Shown here one piece after another: positions 55,901 through 64,000 of a stretch of 64,000 nt of DNA. This DNA is from Bostrychus sinensis (taxonomy: Eukaryota; Chordata; Actinopteri; Gobiiformes; Eleotridae): NCBI GenBank assembly GCA_020698575.1, contig CM036247.1, positions 2,937,407 through 3,001,406 of the forward strand, in the 5' to 3' direction. Position numbers and translations under genes: made by a program. Numbering within the stretch: position 1 is the first letter of the stretch; each line of letters opens with the position of its first letter. The notes under the pieces were generated by a model. That model was not told the origin of the DNA. It was given only the letters and a program-made list of their open reading frames with translations, and searched no databases.

Positions 55901-57568
55901 CGCTTTTTTTGGCCCTTCATGCAGCGTGAAATCGAAGATTATGTCATTCGTCAGTGCACATGTATTAAACAAAAACGGCCCTGTGTTCCAGAAAAAGCAC
56001 CAATGGGTTCAATCACCACAAGCTCCCCATTCGAGCTTATATCAGTTGACTACCTTCATCTCGAACCAAGTAAAGGCGGTTATGAGTATATTTTAGTCCT
56101 GGTAGACCACTTTACTCGTTTTGCACAGGCCTATCCGACGAAGAATAAGTCTGGCAAAACTGCTGCTGAAAAGATCTTCTACGACTTTATCCCGAGGTTT
56201 GGATACCCTGAAAAACTTCATCATGATCAGGGCCGGGAGTTCGAAAACAGCCTGTTCCAAAGACTCCAACAACTCGCTGGAATAGCCCAGTCTCGAACAA
56301 CCCCCTATCACCCTCAGGGGAATCCTGTTGAGCGTCTAAATAGAACGCTGCTACAGATGCTACGCACATTGCAGGAAGAAAAGAAATCACAATGGAAGGA
56401 CTATTTACCACACATTCTTCACGCATACAATTGTACCAGACATGAGGCGACGGGTTACTCACCATTTTTTCTTCTTTATGGTAGAGCACCGAGATTGCCA
56501 GTAGACTTACTCTTTGACATAAAACCTGATCGTGAGTGTAAGACAAGACTAGAGTATGCTGAAAAATGGGCATCTCGTATGCAGGAGGCATACAAAATCG
56601 CCTCAGAGAACAGCCAGAAAAGCTCAGCTAAAGGAAAGAAGTCCTATGACCAACATTCAAAAGGCGTTCCTTTACAACCAGGAGATCGAGTGCTGGTCAG
56701 AAATCTCTCAGAACGTGGAGGTCCTGGTAAACTACGAGCATACTGGGAGAAATGTATCCACCGTGTTGTTGAAAAGATAGGAGATGGACCTGTATATCGA
56801 GTTCAAGCTGAGACAGGGGACCGTAATCTTCGAGTCTTGCACAGAAATCTCCTATTACCAGTCAATGATTTGCCACTGGAACAAGAACAAAGTCACACTG
56901 TAAACCGGACAAGACCAAAACAGAAAAAAGAACAAAGACAAACTCAGGAAGCTGCTGAGCCAGAGTCTGAACAATCTGATGAGGAAGAAGAATACACATA
57001 TCACTGGCAACGTGTACCTGTGTATCACTGGAGAACCAGACCGCAGCCTCCAACTCAGACACTCAGAGCTGCAGCCCATGAATTTCAACCTGTTAGACAG
57101 AGTACTCAACCAGCTAAAGTGCAGGAGCAACGTGCACCACCGCTAGTTGACGTACATCGTCCTAAAATGTCAATCCCAGCTGTTGTACCAGATTCAGCAC
57201 CAAGGCCAGTGCCAGTTGTCACACCACCAGCTGAGGAGATACCACTAAATGAGACAAGTAACATCATGGACAATGTTGGTGAAAATGTTCCTGTTGAGAA
57301 TGATGTAGAGACTGTTATGCCAGGTGAACAGCTGTGTGATAATGTGTCTGACACAAATGCACCAGAAGTGGAAATTCCAACAGTACGAAGATCGACTAGA
57401 ACTGTTAAACCAAGAGAGGTGTTCACTTATAACCAGTTTGGACAACCTTCTTATCAACCATGGAAGCCTGGAGCGAACATGATGTTTGCCTGTGTTCCCT
57501 ATCCAATGCCTTGTTACCCAGCACAACCTGACATGTACTATTACCCTACTCCTGTATGGACATGTTAA
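52919..57568 (+). CDS. pol: Pol polyprotein of Gypsy element (PR-RT-RNaseH-IN)
   Basis: The frame is open from 52811 to 57568. It is most likely made as Gag-Pol by -1 frameshifting at 52919, not from the upstream ATG. Numbering from 52811: protease LLDSGAQ near 101-107 with HPILGSN later; RT with CVDFRGLN, LPFGLTNAP and catalytic YLDD at about 576-579; RNase H with HTDASNEG and FTDNNPL; integrase with a His-His-Cys-Cys zinc region (GHVGADK, CTCIKQKRP) and a D,D,E core (VDYLHL about 1079, HHDQGREF about 1137, NPVERLN about 1173); then a GPY-type region (IGDGPVYRV). A roughly 250-residue Pro/Glu-rich tail ends in a Tyr/Pro-rich stretch; no chromodomain seen. All catalytic residues are present. 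Confidence 0.95.
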   Translation, partial: RVMVAGEGQPVTETAQVPPVTNSHPKPAQSQSTRPPPKPRKRLAQLIGKRCMVSCALNGAPIQMLLDSGAQVTMVGRAWMKKTLPHIPIQPLESLLSDQPLEISAANGTDVSFEGWADMELQVRSENHGHVTIQVPILVTQNCLNHPILGSNVIVEMIKANKDTDTDITGLLKEALSVNDSTVDALVSALELLTPAENCIECNVKTGKKGVVLPAGQICEIRCRVREWPAGGAMLFQPNAEYNCPDGLELFPALVDVPSGLTKTVKIPIQNTTRHDIYLPKRTVLGTLEEVTEVRPVNCVSDISESKHQSHVNTCSVNLSFNQKNGDKCQTKDTRWHPPVDLSHLKEDEQRIVRDMLFEESDVFAKGDSDIGCIPSLQLKINLTDNVPVQTSYNSIPKPLYKEIKEYVQKLLDHGWIRKSTSPYSSPVVCVRKKDMTLRLCVDFRGLNRKTIPDRHPLPRIQDLLDNLGGYSWFSILDQGSAYHQGFVEENSRHLTAFSTPWGLYEWTRLPFGLTNAPAAFQRCMEGVLEGLRDECCSPYLDDVLCYSKTFLDHVSDLRRVLHRLREHGVKLRPNKCEFFKRQIRYVGRLVTKEGVQIDPKDLEAVNQLRDREPKNVGEVRALLGFLGYYRTFIQDFSRLARPLFKLVECPGGLVHRSTKDRPNKSKQSGNNSGQLHSKTPVNWTQEHSAVVSHFVDMLTSPPILAYPDFNLPFVLHTDASNEGLGAVLYQQQGNKLRVIAYGSRTLTPAEKNYHYHSGKLEFLALKWAICDKFRDYLYYAPTFTVFTDNNPLTYVLSTAKLNAVGHRWVGELADFHFTIKYRPGKSNTDADTLSRYPVKLQDHLSEYTETMPPEVISAIWQGDKAMQNSDVPWVAALQLHTNANDTPTEGTPVFSPEDIRTAQKEDASIWEMIQLKKRGWNPNEKDKKQMTRDTRRLVHEWNKLKFDKGLLYRCTGQRKQLILPNKLRKTVLKQLHDDMGHVGADKVIHLARERFFWPFMQREIEDYVIRQCTCIKQKRPCVPEKAPMGSITTSSPFELISVDYLHLEPSKGGYEYILVLVDHFTRFAQAYPTKNKSGKTAAEKIFYDFIPRFGYPEKLHHDQGREFENSLFQRLQQLAGIAQSRTTPYHPQGNPVERLNRTLLQMLRTLQEEKKSQWKDYLPHILHAYNCTRHEATGYSPFFLLYGRAPRLPVDLLFDIKPDRECKTRLEYAEKWASRMQEAYKIASENSQKSSAKGKKSYDQHSKGVPLQPGDRVLVRNLSERGGPGKLRAYWEKCIHRVVEKIGDGPVYRVQAETGDRNLRVLHRNLLLPVNDLPLEQEQSHTVNRTRPKQKKEQRQTQEAAEPESEQSDEEEEYTYHWQRVPVYHWRTRPQPPTQTLRAAAHEFQPVRQSTQPAKVQEQRAPPLVDVHRPKMSIPAVVPDSAPRPVPVVTPPAEEIPLNETSNIMDNVGENVPVENDVETVMPGEQLCDNVSDTNAPEVEIPTVRRSTRTVKPREVFTYNQFGQPSYQPWKPGANMMFACVPYPMPCYPAQPDMYYYPTPVWTC

Positions 57569-57685
57569 ATGTTGTGAAGAGACTGAGTGACCTTAAGACC
57601 ATTCGAGGACCATAAGATCTGATGCTGTGAGAGTATGTAACCTGACTTGAAACGCTTTTAGTGCAAGATGCCGGAGTCATCTCTG

Positions 57686-57699
57686 AAAGCGGGGGAGAG
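57686..57699 (+). other. Polypurine tract of Gypsy element
   Basis: aaagcgggggagag directly before the 3' LTR TGTAGTAGG. Plus-strand primer site. Confidence 0.85.
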
Positions 57700-58708
57700 T
57701 GTAGTAGGTTGAAAAAACGCTACATCTTATGTTTTGTATTGAAACAGACACCCCCTCTATTTTTTTGTATTAACACTAATGTGTCATCAAGTTATGGGTG
57801 CTATACACATCCACACCAGTAGATGGTGCTGTTAGCAGTATTGTGGAAAGTAGAGGGACGAGGCGCAGGTGCAGCTTCAGAATTAAACAAGCTATGGCCT
57901 GACTAACACGTCTCCTCTCCGTCTTATCCACAGGTATGATTCTACAACTTATTTTATTAACTTAAACTTGGTCCTAAAGTGTTGTAAAGCATGTATAAAG
58001 GTTGTGAACCAACTGTGAGTGTTTAAGAGTGTCTAGTTTTGGTAAGAGATGTATATTTGTACTGCGCATGTAGTTTAGTTTCTACCGCGAGTCCACCATT
58101 GTTCAGTAGCAGATTATTAAGGAGTAAAGAGTTGTATATGAAGCCTTACTCAAGCAATGTAACTTGCTAAAGCGCTTTGTAACATGTTATAGTGAGTTTG
58201 GGTTGTATAGAGGGTAATAATTGTCCAAGTTGAAGGCAGACCGCCATGCCTCGTGTTCGCGTAGTTCACGTAGAAAATGTTTTGCCGCCTTTCAGTGGCG
58301 CATTTCCTTTTATGTGGCCGAACTGCTTGTGTGTGTATGTAGAGGGACAATTAGAGAGACATGCTATAAAATACGTATGCAAATGGAACCAGAGTGTAGA
58401 TTAGATACTGTGTTGCACTATATGTATTTTTATTTGCGTTATTTGTCTATTGTGGATTTGGTTTACATGTGTTGTCAAAGATGAGTTTATTTGGTTGTGT
58501 TTATTATTTTATGAATTATTGTGTATTGTGAAACTGTTATGAATGAGTGAATGAGTCAGAATTAAACAAGCTATGGCCTGAGTAACACGTCTCCTCTCCG
58601 TCTTATCCACAGCCATAGCTGCACCACACCTTTAGGCTACACAGTCTAACCTTAGCTGTGTGCCACTTGCTACCGCCCAGCTATCCCCTAGGGCTGGCGC
58701 CGGTAACA
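57700..58708 (+). repeat. 3' LTR of Gypsy element (1009 bp)
   Basis: Same as the 5' LTR, with no difference seen by eye. The internal repeat copies fall at 57877-57933 and 58556-58612. Confidence 0.95.
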
Positions 58709-58744
58709 CAGACTCTGACTAAAGTCCAGACTCAATGGGACTCC

Positions 58745-59084
58745 TGCAGCGAGATCCTTCTCTTGCTTCACTGTCGGGTTTCTCCTCCTTTTAAAAAACT
58801 CTGAGTGATGATTGTTTTTACTCAGGTTTGCTGGGTTTAGCCTAATTTAGTGACACATGGCAAAAGTGAGCGAGTGAATCAAGTGAGTGGCAGTAAGACG
58901 CTGCAGTGGAAGTACGAGTTTTTCAAAGTAAAACACACGGAAATCACAGTAAATTAAAAAAATTGTAATAAAACAAAAAATCTATATAAATTATATTTAA
59001 ATTTCCCTCTGGCCCGGTACCGAACGACCCGTGGCCCAGTTCTGGGCCGCAGCCCTAAGGTTGGGGATCTTTGATTGAGGCACA
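58745..59084. mobile_element. hAT-derived remnant, unit C
   Basis: Third copy of the element at 29985-30345, directly downstream of the Gypsy insertion. Confidence 0.5.
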
Positions 59085-59400
59085 AGTCCTCACACTTTTA
59101 TCACAACACTACACAACACGCTTTATAAATCTAAAACACACAACTGAAAGACTTTCTCTGTTTGGTGTAAACTCTGTCCACCACAATACTGCAGACTCTG
59201 ACTAAAGTCCACCTGAGACACATGGGACACAATATAACACCAAGAAATCTGAATATGAAGACACAGAGACAGAATCAGCTCTGAGCTACAACTCTCAGAA
59301 GCACGTGTTGCAAATAAAAGAAATACAGATATAAAATATATCATGTTGCATGTTGTGCAGATTTATTCTCAGTTTGTTGATTGTTGGCTCCAGACTTCAG

Positions 59401-59539
59401 CTCCAGGTCCAGATGTAAAAGTGCTGCTCAGAGCAGAGTTGTTGGTGACAGATCTCTGTGTGGTGTGGTTAAACTCTGGTTACAGCAGAGAGCAGGCCTC
59501 TACAGGAGGAAACTCAACTTTCTCACATGACCTGCTGTC

Positions 59540-59595
<56 letters not shown>

Positions 59596-60580
59596 CATTT
59601 TTTTTGTAATATTATATAATTCATTATGAGGCTAGTGAGGAGTTATGCGTAGGCTGCAGGTGTGGAGGAAGCTCTTGTTCTCGAGCTTGGGCTGTGGAAG
59701 CTGTTCATGTCTCAGATTAGTTTAGACTTGTGCCTAAATCACTGTGTGTCCTGTAGAAAGCTGGGATTGTAGCCAACGTGCACGAGTGTTGTGTGCATGT
59801 GTTGTGTTACAATCATGAACCAGCAGCACCAGCGCGGAGCAAGTCTAAACTCATCTGGAGCTTCCTCCACACGTGCAGCCTACACATAACTACTTTATAG
59901 CCTGATAATGAAATTAATAATATTATAATAATAATTCATAGACAGCAGGTCAGGTCAGAAAGTTGAGTTTCCTCCTGCTCCAAACTCCACAGCTGCAGTG
60001 TTACCATGGATACCTGCAGCGCAGATTAAAAAAAAAAAAAATCTGTTTTGTTTGTCCACACCAAAATCTCCACTTTGGAGAGAGTTTAAAAAAAAAAATC
60101 CCTCTGTGAGGTAAAAACTGTGTTTACTGTGGACAGAAAGCCCAAACTCATAAAAATATCTGAGTGTAGCCAAGGCTTCATGAAGAGCTCCACACTTACA
60201 TTTGTAAAAGTGAAATTCATCAAATCAGGAAATATTCTGACAACTGCTGCCTGTTCTGACATGAGCTCAAGTGAAGCTTAAATATTTTTAAGTGTTCAAC
60301 TTTTAAACAAAGAGCCATTATTATTAGCCAGTATTAGATCTACTTTCATTAAACTGCCAAAGCATTTGTTATTTGTGCAAATAAATGAGAAACAGATTTT
60401 ATCAAAGCGACGAGAGCAGAACAAGTTTAGAGTCTGACTGTGATCTGAGAAAAGCCTGTACACAAACACATGTTGTCTATCAGCGACACACAAGAGCCCT
60501 CAGTCTGAAGCTGCAGTCAAATGTGACAAAAGATTTTAGTGAAAAGAGTCTTACCTGCTGTAGATCTGTGGGACAGAACA
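59401..60580. other. Non-coding sequence with simple repeats and a dispersed repeat
   Basis: Contains the (GT)(AT) tract, a diverged copy of unit sequence near 59850-59960 ('acagcaggtcaggt'; compare 30470), and at about 60385-60505 the dispersed repeat shared with 26210-26345. On the minus strand an 11-nt exon-like piece (60565-60555) has an acceptor (gtcccacag) and donor (gtaaga), but no gene context. Confidence 0.5.
59541..59591. repeat. (GT)5(AT)~20 microsatellite
   Basis: Perfect GT run followed by a perfect AT run. Confidence 0.97.
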
Positions 60581-60744
60581 GGATCTGAGACACAGAGAGG
60601 ACAGAGAGGATCTGAGACACAGAGAGGACAGAACAGGATCTGAGACACAGAGAGGACAGAGAGGATCTGAGACACAGAGAGGACAGAGAGGATCTGAGAC
60701 ACAGAGAGGACAGAACAGGATCTGAGACACAGAGAGGACAGAGA
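60581..60744. repeat. 27/28-bp minisatellite, ~6 units
   Basis: The unit begins ggatctgagacacagagagg and continues with acagaga or acagaaca; two unit types are interspersed. On the minus strand each unit reads polypyrimidine followed by 'tgtgtctcag'. Confidence 0.95.
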
Positions 60745-61657
60745 CCAGCACCTAGTCACAAAAAGGAGGAGGAGACTACAGTTGTAATTTCCCTAAGCTT
60801 GGTGCTACCCATTACTGTCACTGTTCAAAACAAAAGACCTGACAAACTGATTCTTCTGTTTTTTGCGCGTACACTACCTGCACGTGCTGCTTAAAACTGG
60901 TTCTGAACATTTTCTGTTAACTCAGAGTTAAACCTGAACCACTGATGACTGCAGCTGCACCGTACAGACCTGGCAGAGAATGTTTCAATGATTTCGCATT
61001 TTATATGTGGAATGTTTTTGCTTTTGTACACTCTTTAAAAAAATAATCTAATGGCAGCTCTTGTTTTTGATGATCACTTTATTTTCCTGCTGTCTGCTCT
61101 TCATTCTGTTCCAGTTTTCTGATGTTCAGCCTCTAAAGTCAAAATTAAAGCACAGAGTCTGAAAGTTACCAGAGCAGTAACTCAGCACAGCTCTAAACCA
61201 TGAGTTTCATTGTTTCAGCTCTGTCATTGTCAGGTCATGTTGTGTGAGCAGCCACAGAGAGACTGTGTACAGCAGACTCTACACAGAAATCCAGTGGGAA
61301 AGATGGGTTTTAATTGGAAACAATGTTTATTTCTCAGAACAATTTTTATTCTTAAGTTGTCTTATTAATATGATAACGCTAATGTTTTACTATTTTCACT
61401 GCTTTTCAGTGTTTCCTCTCTGATGGAGGCTCTTTTTGACTTCAGTGTTATTGTCCCAACACAAATGGATCCTAGGGCTGTAGCTTTAATGCTGTGAATC
61501 ATGACCACTGTAGTTTTTGCAGTTAGCACTGTCAGAGTCTGCACAGGTGTTGCTTCTTGTGACAGAGTGGTATTTTAGAGTTTTAGTCGTTGTACAAATG
61601 CAGTCAATGTCACACCAGGTGTGAGGGTTCTTTAAAACCAGCTTATAAAATATCCAC
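60745..61657. other. Diverged relic of the segmental unit; no gene
   Basis: 61118-61200 ('gttcagcctctaaagtcaaaatt...gtaactcagc') is a clearly diverged match to 29157-29222 and its counterparts in B and C. No exon is preserved. The remainder has no recognised feature. Confidence 0.5.
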
Positions 61658-62605
61658 TGTTAAATAATGAGTCAAATAAAAAAAATCATACGTACAAATT
61701 TATTACGATTATAGTAAATAAAAAACACGTTCAGTTCAATAAAAACAAGGGCATAAAATACCCAGGGTAAGAAGTGGAGGGCAAATATGTTTGTTAAAAA
61801 TTTGATTAAAAAATCAACAAAAGGTATTCCCATAAAATGTTAAAAGGTCAGATAGCAGAATTAAAATGTATTCTTGGTGGGTAACATCCAGTTCAGGTAA
61901 CAAAATAAAAAATACTCAGTTCTTCCTTTGTGCTCTCCCACGTGCTGTAGGTTGGCGATCCTGTTCTTACAGTTCCACAGCCACTTGGTACGTCCCAACA
62001 ACACTTTATTTATCGTGTCTAGCGTATTCAGCGAAGCCTCCAGCGGGTGGGGATCCTCCCAGGTGTGGGCGTCCTCCGTGCGTCCCCTGTGCGTCCTCAG
62101 CAGCGCTGAAAGAAGAATGCTAGACTCAGGGCCTGTGCTACACCACAGAAACAGGCTGGCTAGAGCGGCAGGTTAACAACGTTCCTTTAACTTATCTTAT
62201 TGGGAGCGTTGCACACTTTTCACGTCTCGGCCCGTCGCGGTCCTCCGCAGCTACTCTCGGCCACGTTTTCTTGCCCTCACCACAGCTCGTCCACGGCTCC
62301 TTTTGTCTGCCTGGCCGGTCCGCCTTCTTCCTGTTCCCGTCGCGAGCAGCAATTGCTCCTGGAATCCCCTCCTCCTTCTCACCAGCTCCTTTTATCTTTG
62401 TGCCTTGTTTGTGACTGCAAATCAGCGCGTACTAGGGGTGTGGTCCCGAATGAGAGCCCACCTGTCCTCAGCTGCATTGTGCATACAATTAAAGTTTAAA
62501 AAAACACAACACTAAAAACAATCTAAAACACAGCAAACAAAAGGCAAAATGTATGCAAAATGCAAGTACTGAACAATAGGACCCAAACAATAAGGACCAC
62601 TGACA
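61658..62605 (-). repeat. 3' LTR of a second Gypsy-type element (one end uncertain)
   Basis: On the minus strand the LTR starts TGTCAGTGG at 62605, right after a polypurine tract (aaagaggggggaa, 62606-62619). The other end is placed at 61658 only because TG/CA falls there. No second LTR is in the window to confirm it. Confidence 0.5.
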
Positions 62606-62643
62606 TTCCCCCCCTCTTTACTATTGGTCGTCCCGGCCAATAC

Positions 62644-63749
62644 TCAGTCACAATACCTGGCTGGTGGTTTACCAATATTTGCACGTCGTGAACGACGTAC
62701 ACAAGGTGATGAAGGTTCTGGAGGCCCAGGTGGGTTGACCTGCGCCTGATCTTCAATATTCACTGCTGGTGGCTCAAGGTTTTGATTTGTAACCAATTGT
62801 GGGAGCCACCAGGTGGGAGGTGGCAGACACTGCTCGCCCACTGCTGGCTCTGGCCTCTGGGGTGTTGGCACTTTGCTATGCTGCAATACATTTAAAGGAC
62901 ACAGCCGAAGGTTATTTCGGTGTATAGTGCGCATGGGTGTCTCTTTACCTTCAGGGCGCACAATGTACACTGGATGGTCCTCACGCAGCGGAGCCACAAC
63001 AACAAAAGGTTCCGGTTCCATCTTGGGGACAATTTCCCTCTGGCTCTCCGACGGAAATTGCGTATCAATACTCGTTCTCCTGGTAGTAGGGGTGCCAGTT
63101 TAGCTCTCCGGTTATAACGGGCTTGGTCTTGTCCTTGCCTATGTTGAGCCTTCTGCTTTGCTACAGAGTAGGCACGACTTAGGGCCTTCTGGTGCGCTTT
63201 GACCCATCCTTCCAAGGTGTGGCTTTCGGTGGTGGGTTGCAAGCCAGTTGTCCAGTCCACTGGCAACCTTGCATGTCTTCCAAAGACCACATAATGGGGT
63301 GTCAATCCTGTGGTGCTATGGGTGGTGTTGTTATATGCCTGGATAAGTGCAGGCAATTGGTTATGCCACTGTGCCTGCTGCGTCTCATCCAGGGACCCTA
63401 AAAGCTTCAATAGCGTTTGGTTGAACCTCTCACAAACACCGTTCCCTTGGGGGTGATAGGCGGTGGTACGGCTCTACTGGCATCCATACAGTTGGCAAAG
63501 CTGGCCAATCAGAGATGATTCAAAGGCAGCCCCACGATTAGTTAAAATACGCTCTGGGCATCCAAACGTCTGTATCAAATGACTGTACAGGGCCCGTGCA
63601 GTGGTATCTGCGGACTGGTCTTTAGTGGGCACTGCAACGGCAAACTTAGAAAAAAGATCAGTCATTACCAGAATGTACGAGTACCTGTCCTCTGGGCGTC
63701 CCAGCGAGGGGTAATCCAACCCCACAATCTCAAAAGGGTCTCTCTCCAC
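62644..63749 (-). pseudogene. Broken Gypsy-type integrase and pol C-terminus
   Basis: The minus-strand frame from 63749 (MERDPFEIVGLDYPSLG) shows the integrase core: first Asp in GLDYPS, second site LTNRGAAFES with Asn where the catalytic Asp is expected, and the Glu region (GVCERFN) past an in-frame TAG near 63472. The frame resumes at 63410 (MKLLGSLDETQQAQW), has YNNTTHSTTGLTP and a GERVLIRNF box, and shifts near 63000 into a frame with YIVRPEGKE and IHRNNLRLCPL that ends at 62644. The nonsense codon, frameshift and lost catalytic residue make it dead. It is truncated at 63750, where unrelated repeat sequence begins. Confidence 0.85.
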
Positions 63750-64000
63750 TCACCTGTCTGGATGAGGTCCCTGCTGCAGCCCGGATCTCCCGGACCTATC
63801 TCGCCCACTTACCTGTCTGGATGAGGCCACCTGCTGCATCCTATGGACTTCCTCAACCTATCTCACCCACTCTCATCTGGATGAATCCTTACAGAGCTGA
63901 TCTATGATCCTATAGATGAACTAAGGGACTAGCAGTCCTAGATGCATTGCCTGTCCGTCCTGGGAGAGGATCTCTCCTTCAATATGGGCTCCATAAGGTT
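63750..64000. repeat. Short tandem duplication and dispersed fish repeat
   Basis: 'acctgtctggatgagg' recurs at 63759 and 63811, with related sequence at 63869, in units of about 55-60 bp. The stretch 'ctgtccgtcctgggagagga' near 63951 is a phrase I recognise from many fish non-coding sequences. No gene. Confidence 0.4.

Larger units (their letters stand above)
50233..58708 (+). mobile_element. Complete, apparently young Ty3/Gypsy-type LTR retrotransposon
   Basis: 8476 bp. LTRs of 1009 bp each, equal in length and identical wherever I compared them. Target duplication CAGA (50229-50232 and 58709-58712); the empty site is seen in units A and B ('actgcagactctg', 'actacagactctg'). tRNA-Pro primer site, intact gag, intact pol in the -1 frame in PR-RT-RNaseH-IN order, and a polypurine tract. 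No env frame. Intact frames plus identical LTRs suggest a recent, possibly active element. Confidence 0.95.
48097..59400. repeat. Segmental tandem unit C, split by Gypsy element
   Basis: 48097-50232 matches 37317-39475. After the retrotransposon the unit resumes at 58709 ('cagactctgactaaag'). It is rearranged: the hAT remnant follows at once, then the block ending 'ccaccacaatactgcagact' appears a second time (59089-59200). Confidence 0.75.

Overview
The window is eukaryotic and almost certainly teleost fish. The evidence is a spliced CYP2K-type cytochrome P450 gene (a subfamily best known from fish), Tc1-like transposons, hAT, piggyBac-like and Harbinger-like non-autonomous elements, tRNA-headed SINEs, and vertebrate-type LTR elements. 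Most of the 64 kb is mobile or tandemly repeated DNA, and host coding sequence is sparse. No rRNA gene, functional tRNA gene, CRISPR array or bacterial-style operon is visible. All calls were made by eye from sequence, with no database search.

Layout. (1) 1-6352: a decayed endogenous retrovirus with a tRNA-Trp-type primer site, remnants of gag, protease, RT, integrase and an env-like membrane segment, and both LTRs (the 5' one cut by the window edge). (2) 6353-13716: an inverted duplication of a CYP2K-like gene. The right copy (9974-13716, +) has nine exons that join into an uninterrupted 500-codon frame. The left copy (8708 down to 7344, -) shows exons 1-6 only; its remainder should lie left of the retrovirus, outside the window. 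Both copies carry the same Tc1 element in intron 6, and a C-rich minisatellite lies next to the axis. (3) 13717-28490: nested DNA transposons, two degraded related exons, LINE remnants and four tandem arrays, the largest being about 68 copies of a 19-bp unit. (4) 28540-59400: three direct copies of a roughly 10.8-kb segmental unit, each carrying the same small chain of minus-strand exons of unknown identity. Comparing the units exposes insertions with target-site duplications. (5) 50233-58708: a complete Ty3/Gypsy-type LTR retrotransposon inserted in the third unit, with equal-length, apparently identical LTRs, 4-bp target duplication, tRNA-Pro primer site, intact gag and pol, and a GGGAAAC slippery site followed by a hairpin/pseudoknot. 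(6) 59400-64000: minisatellites, a diverged relic of the repeat unit, and the 3' end of a second, broken Gypsy-type element on the minus strand.

The order of events can be read from nesting: Tc1 entered the CYP2K intron, the locus was duplicated head to head, the retrovirus then split the left copy, and the Gypsy element in the third tandem unit is the youngest visible insertion. The most biologically pointed observations are the CYP2K palindrome, the Gypsy frameshift signal, a candidate intron inside the Gypsy LTR, and the GATA-motif-bearing 19-bp array.
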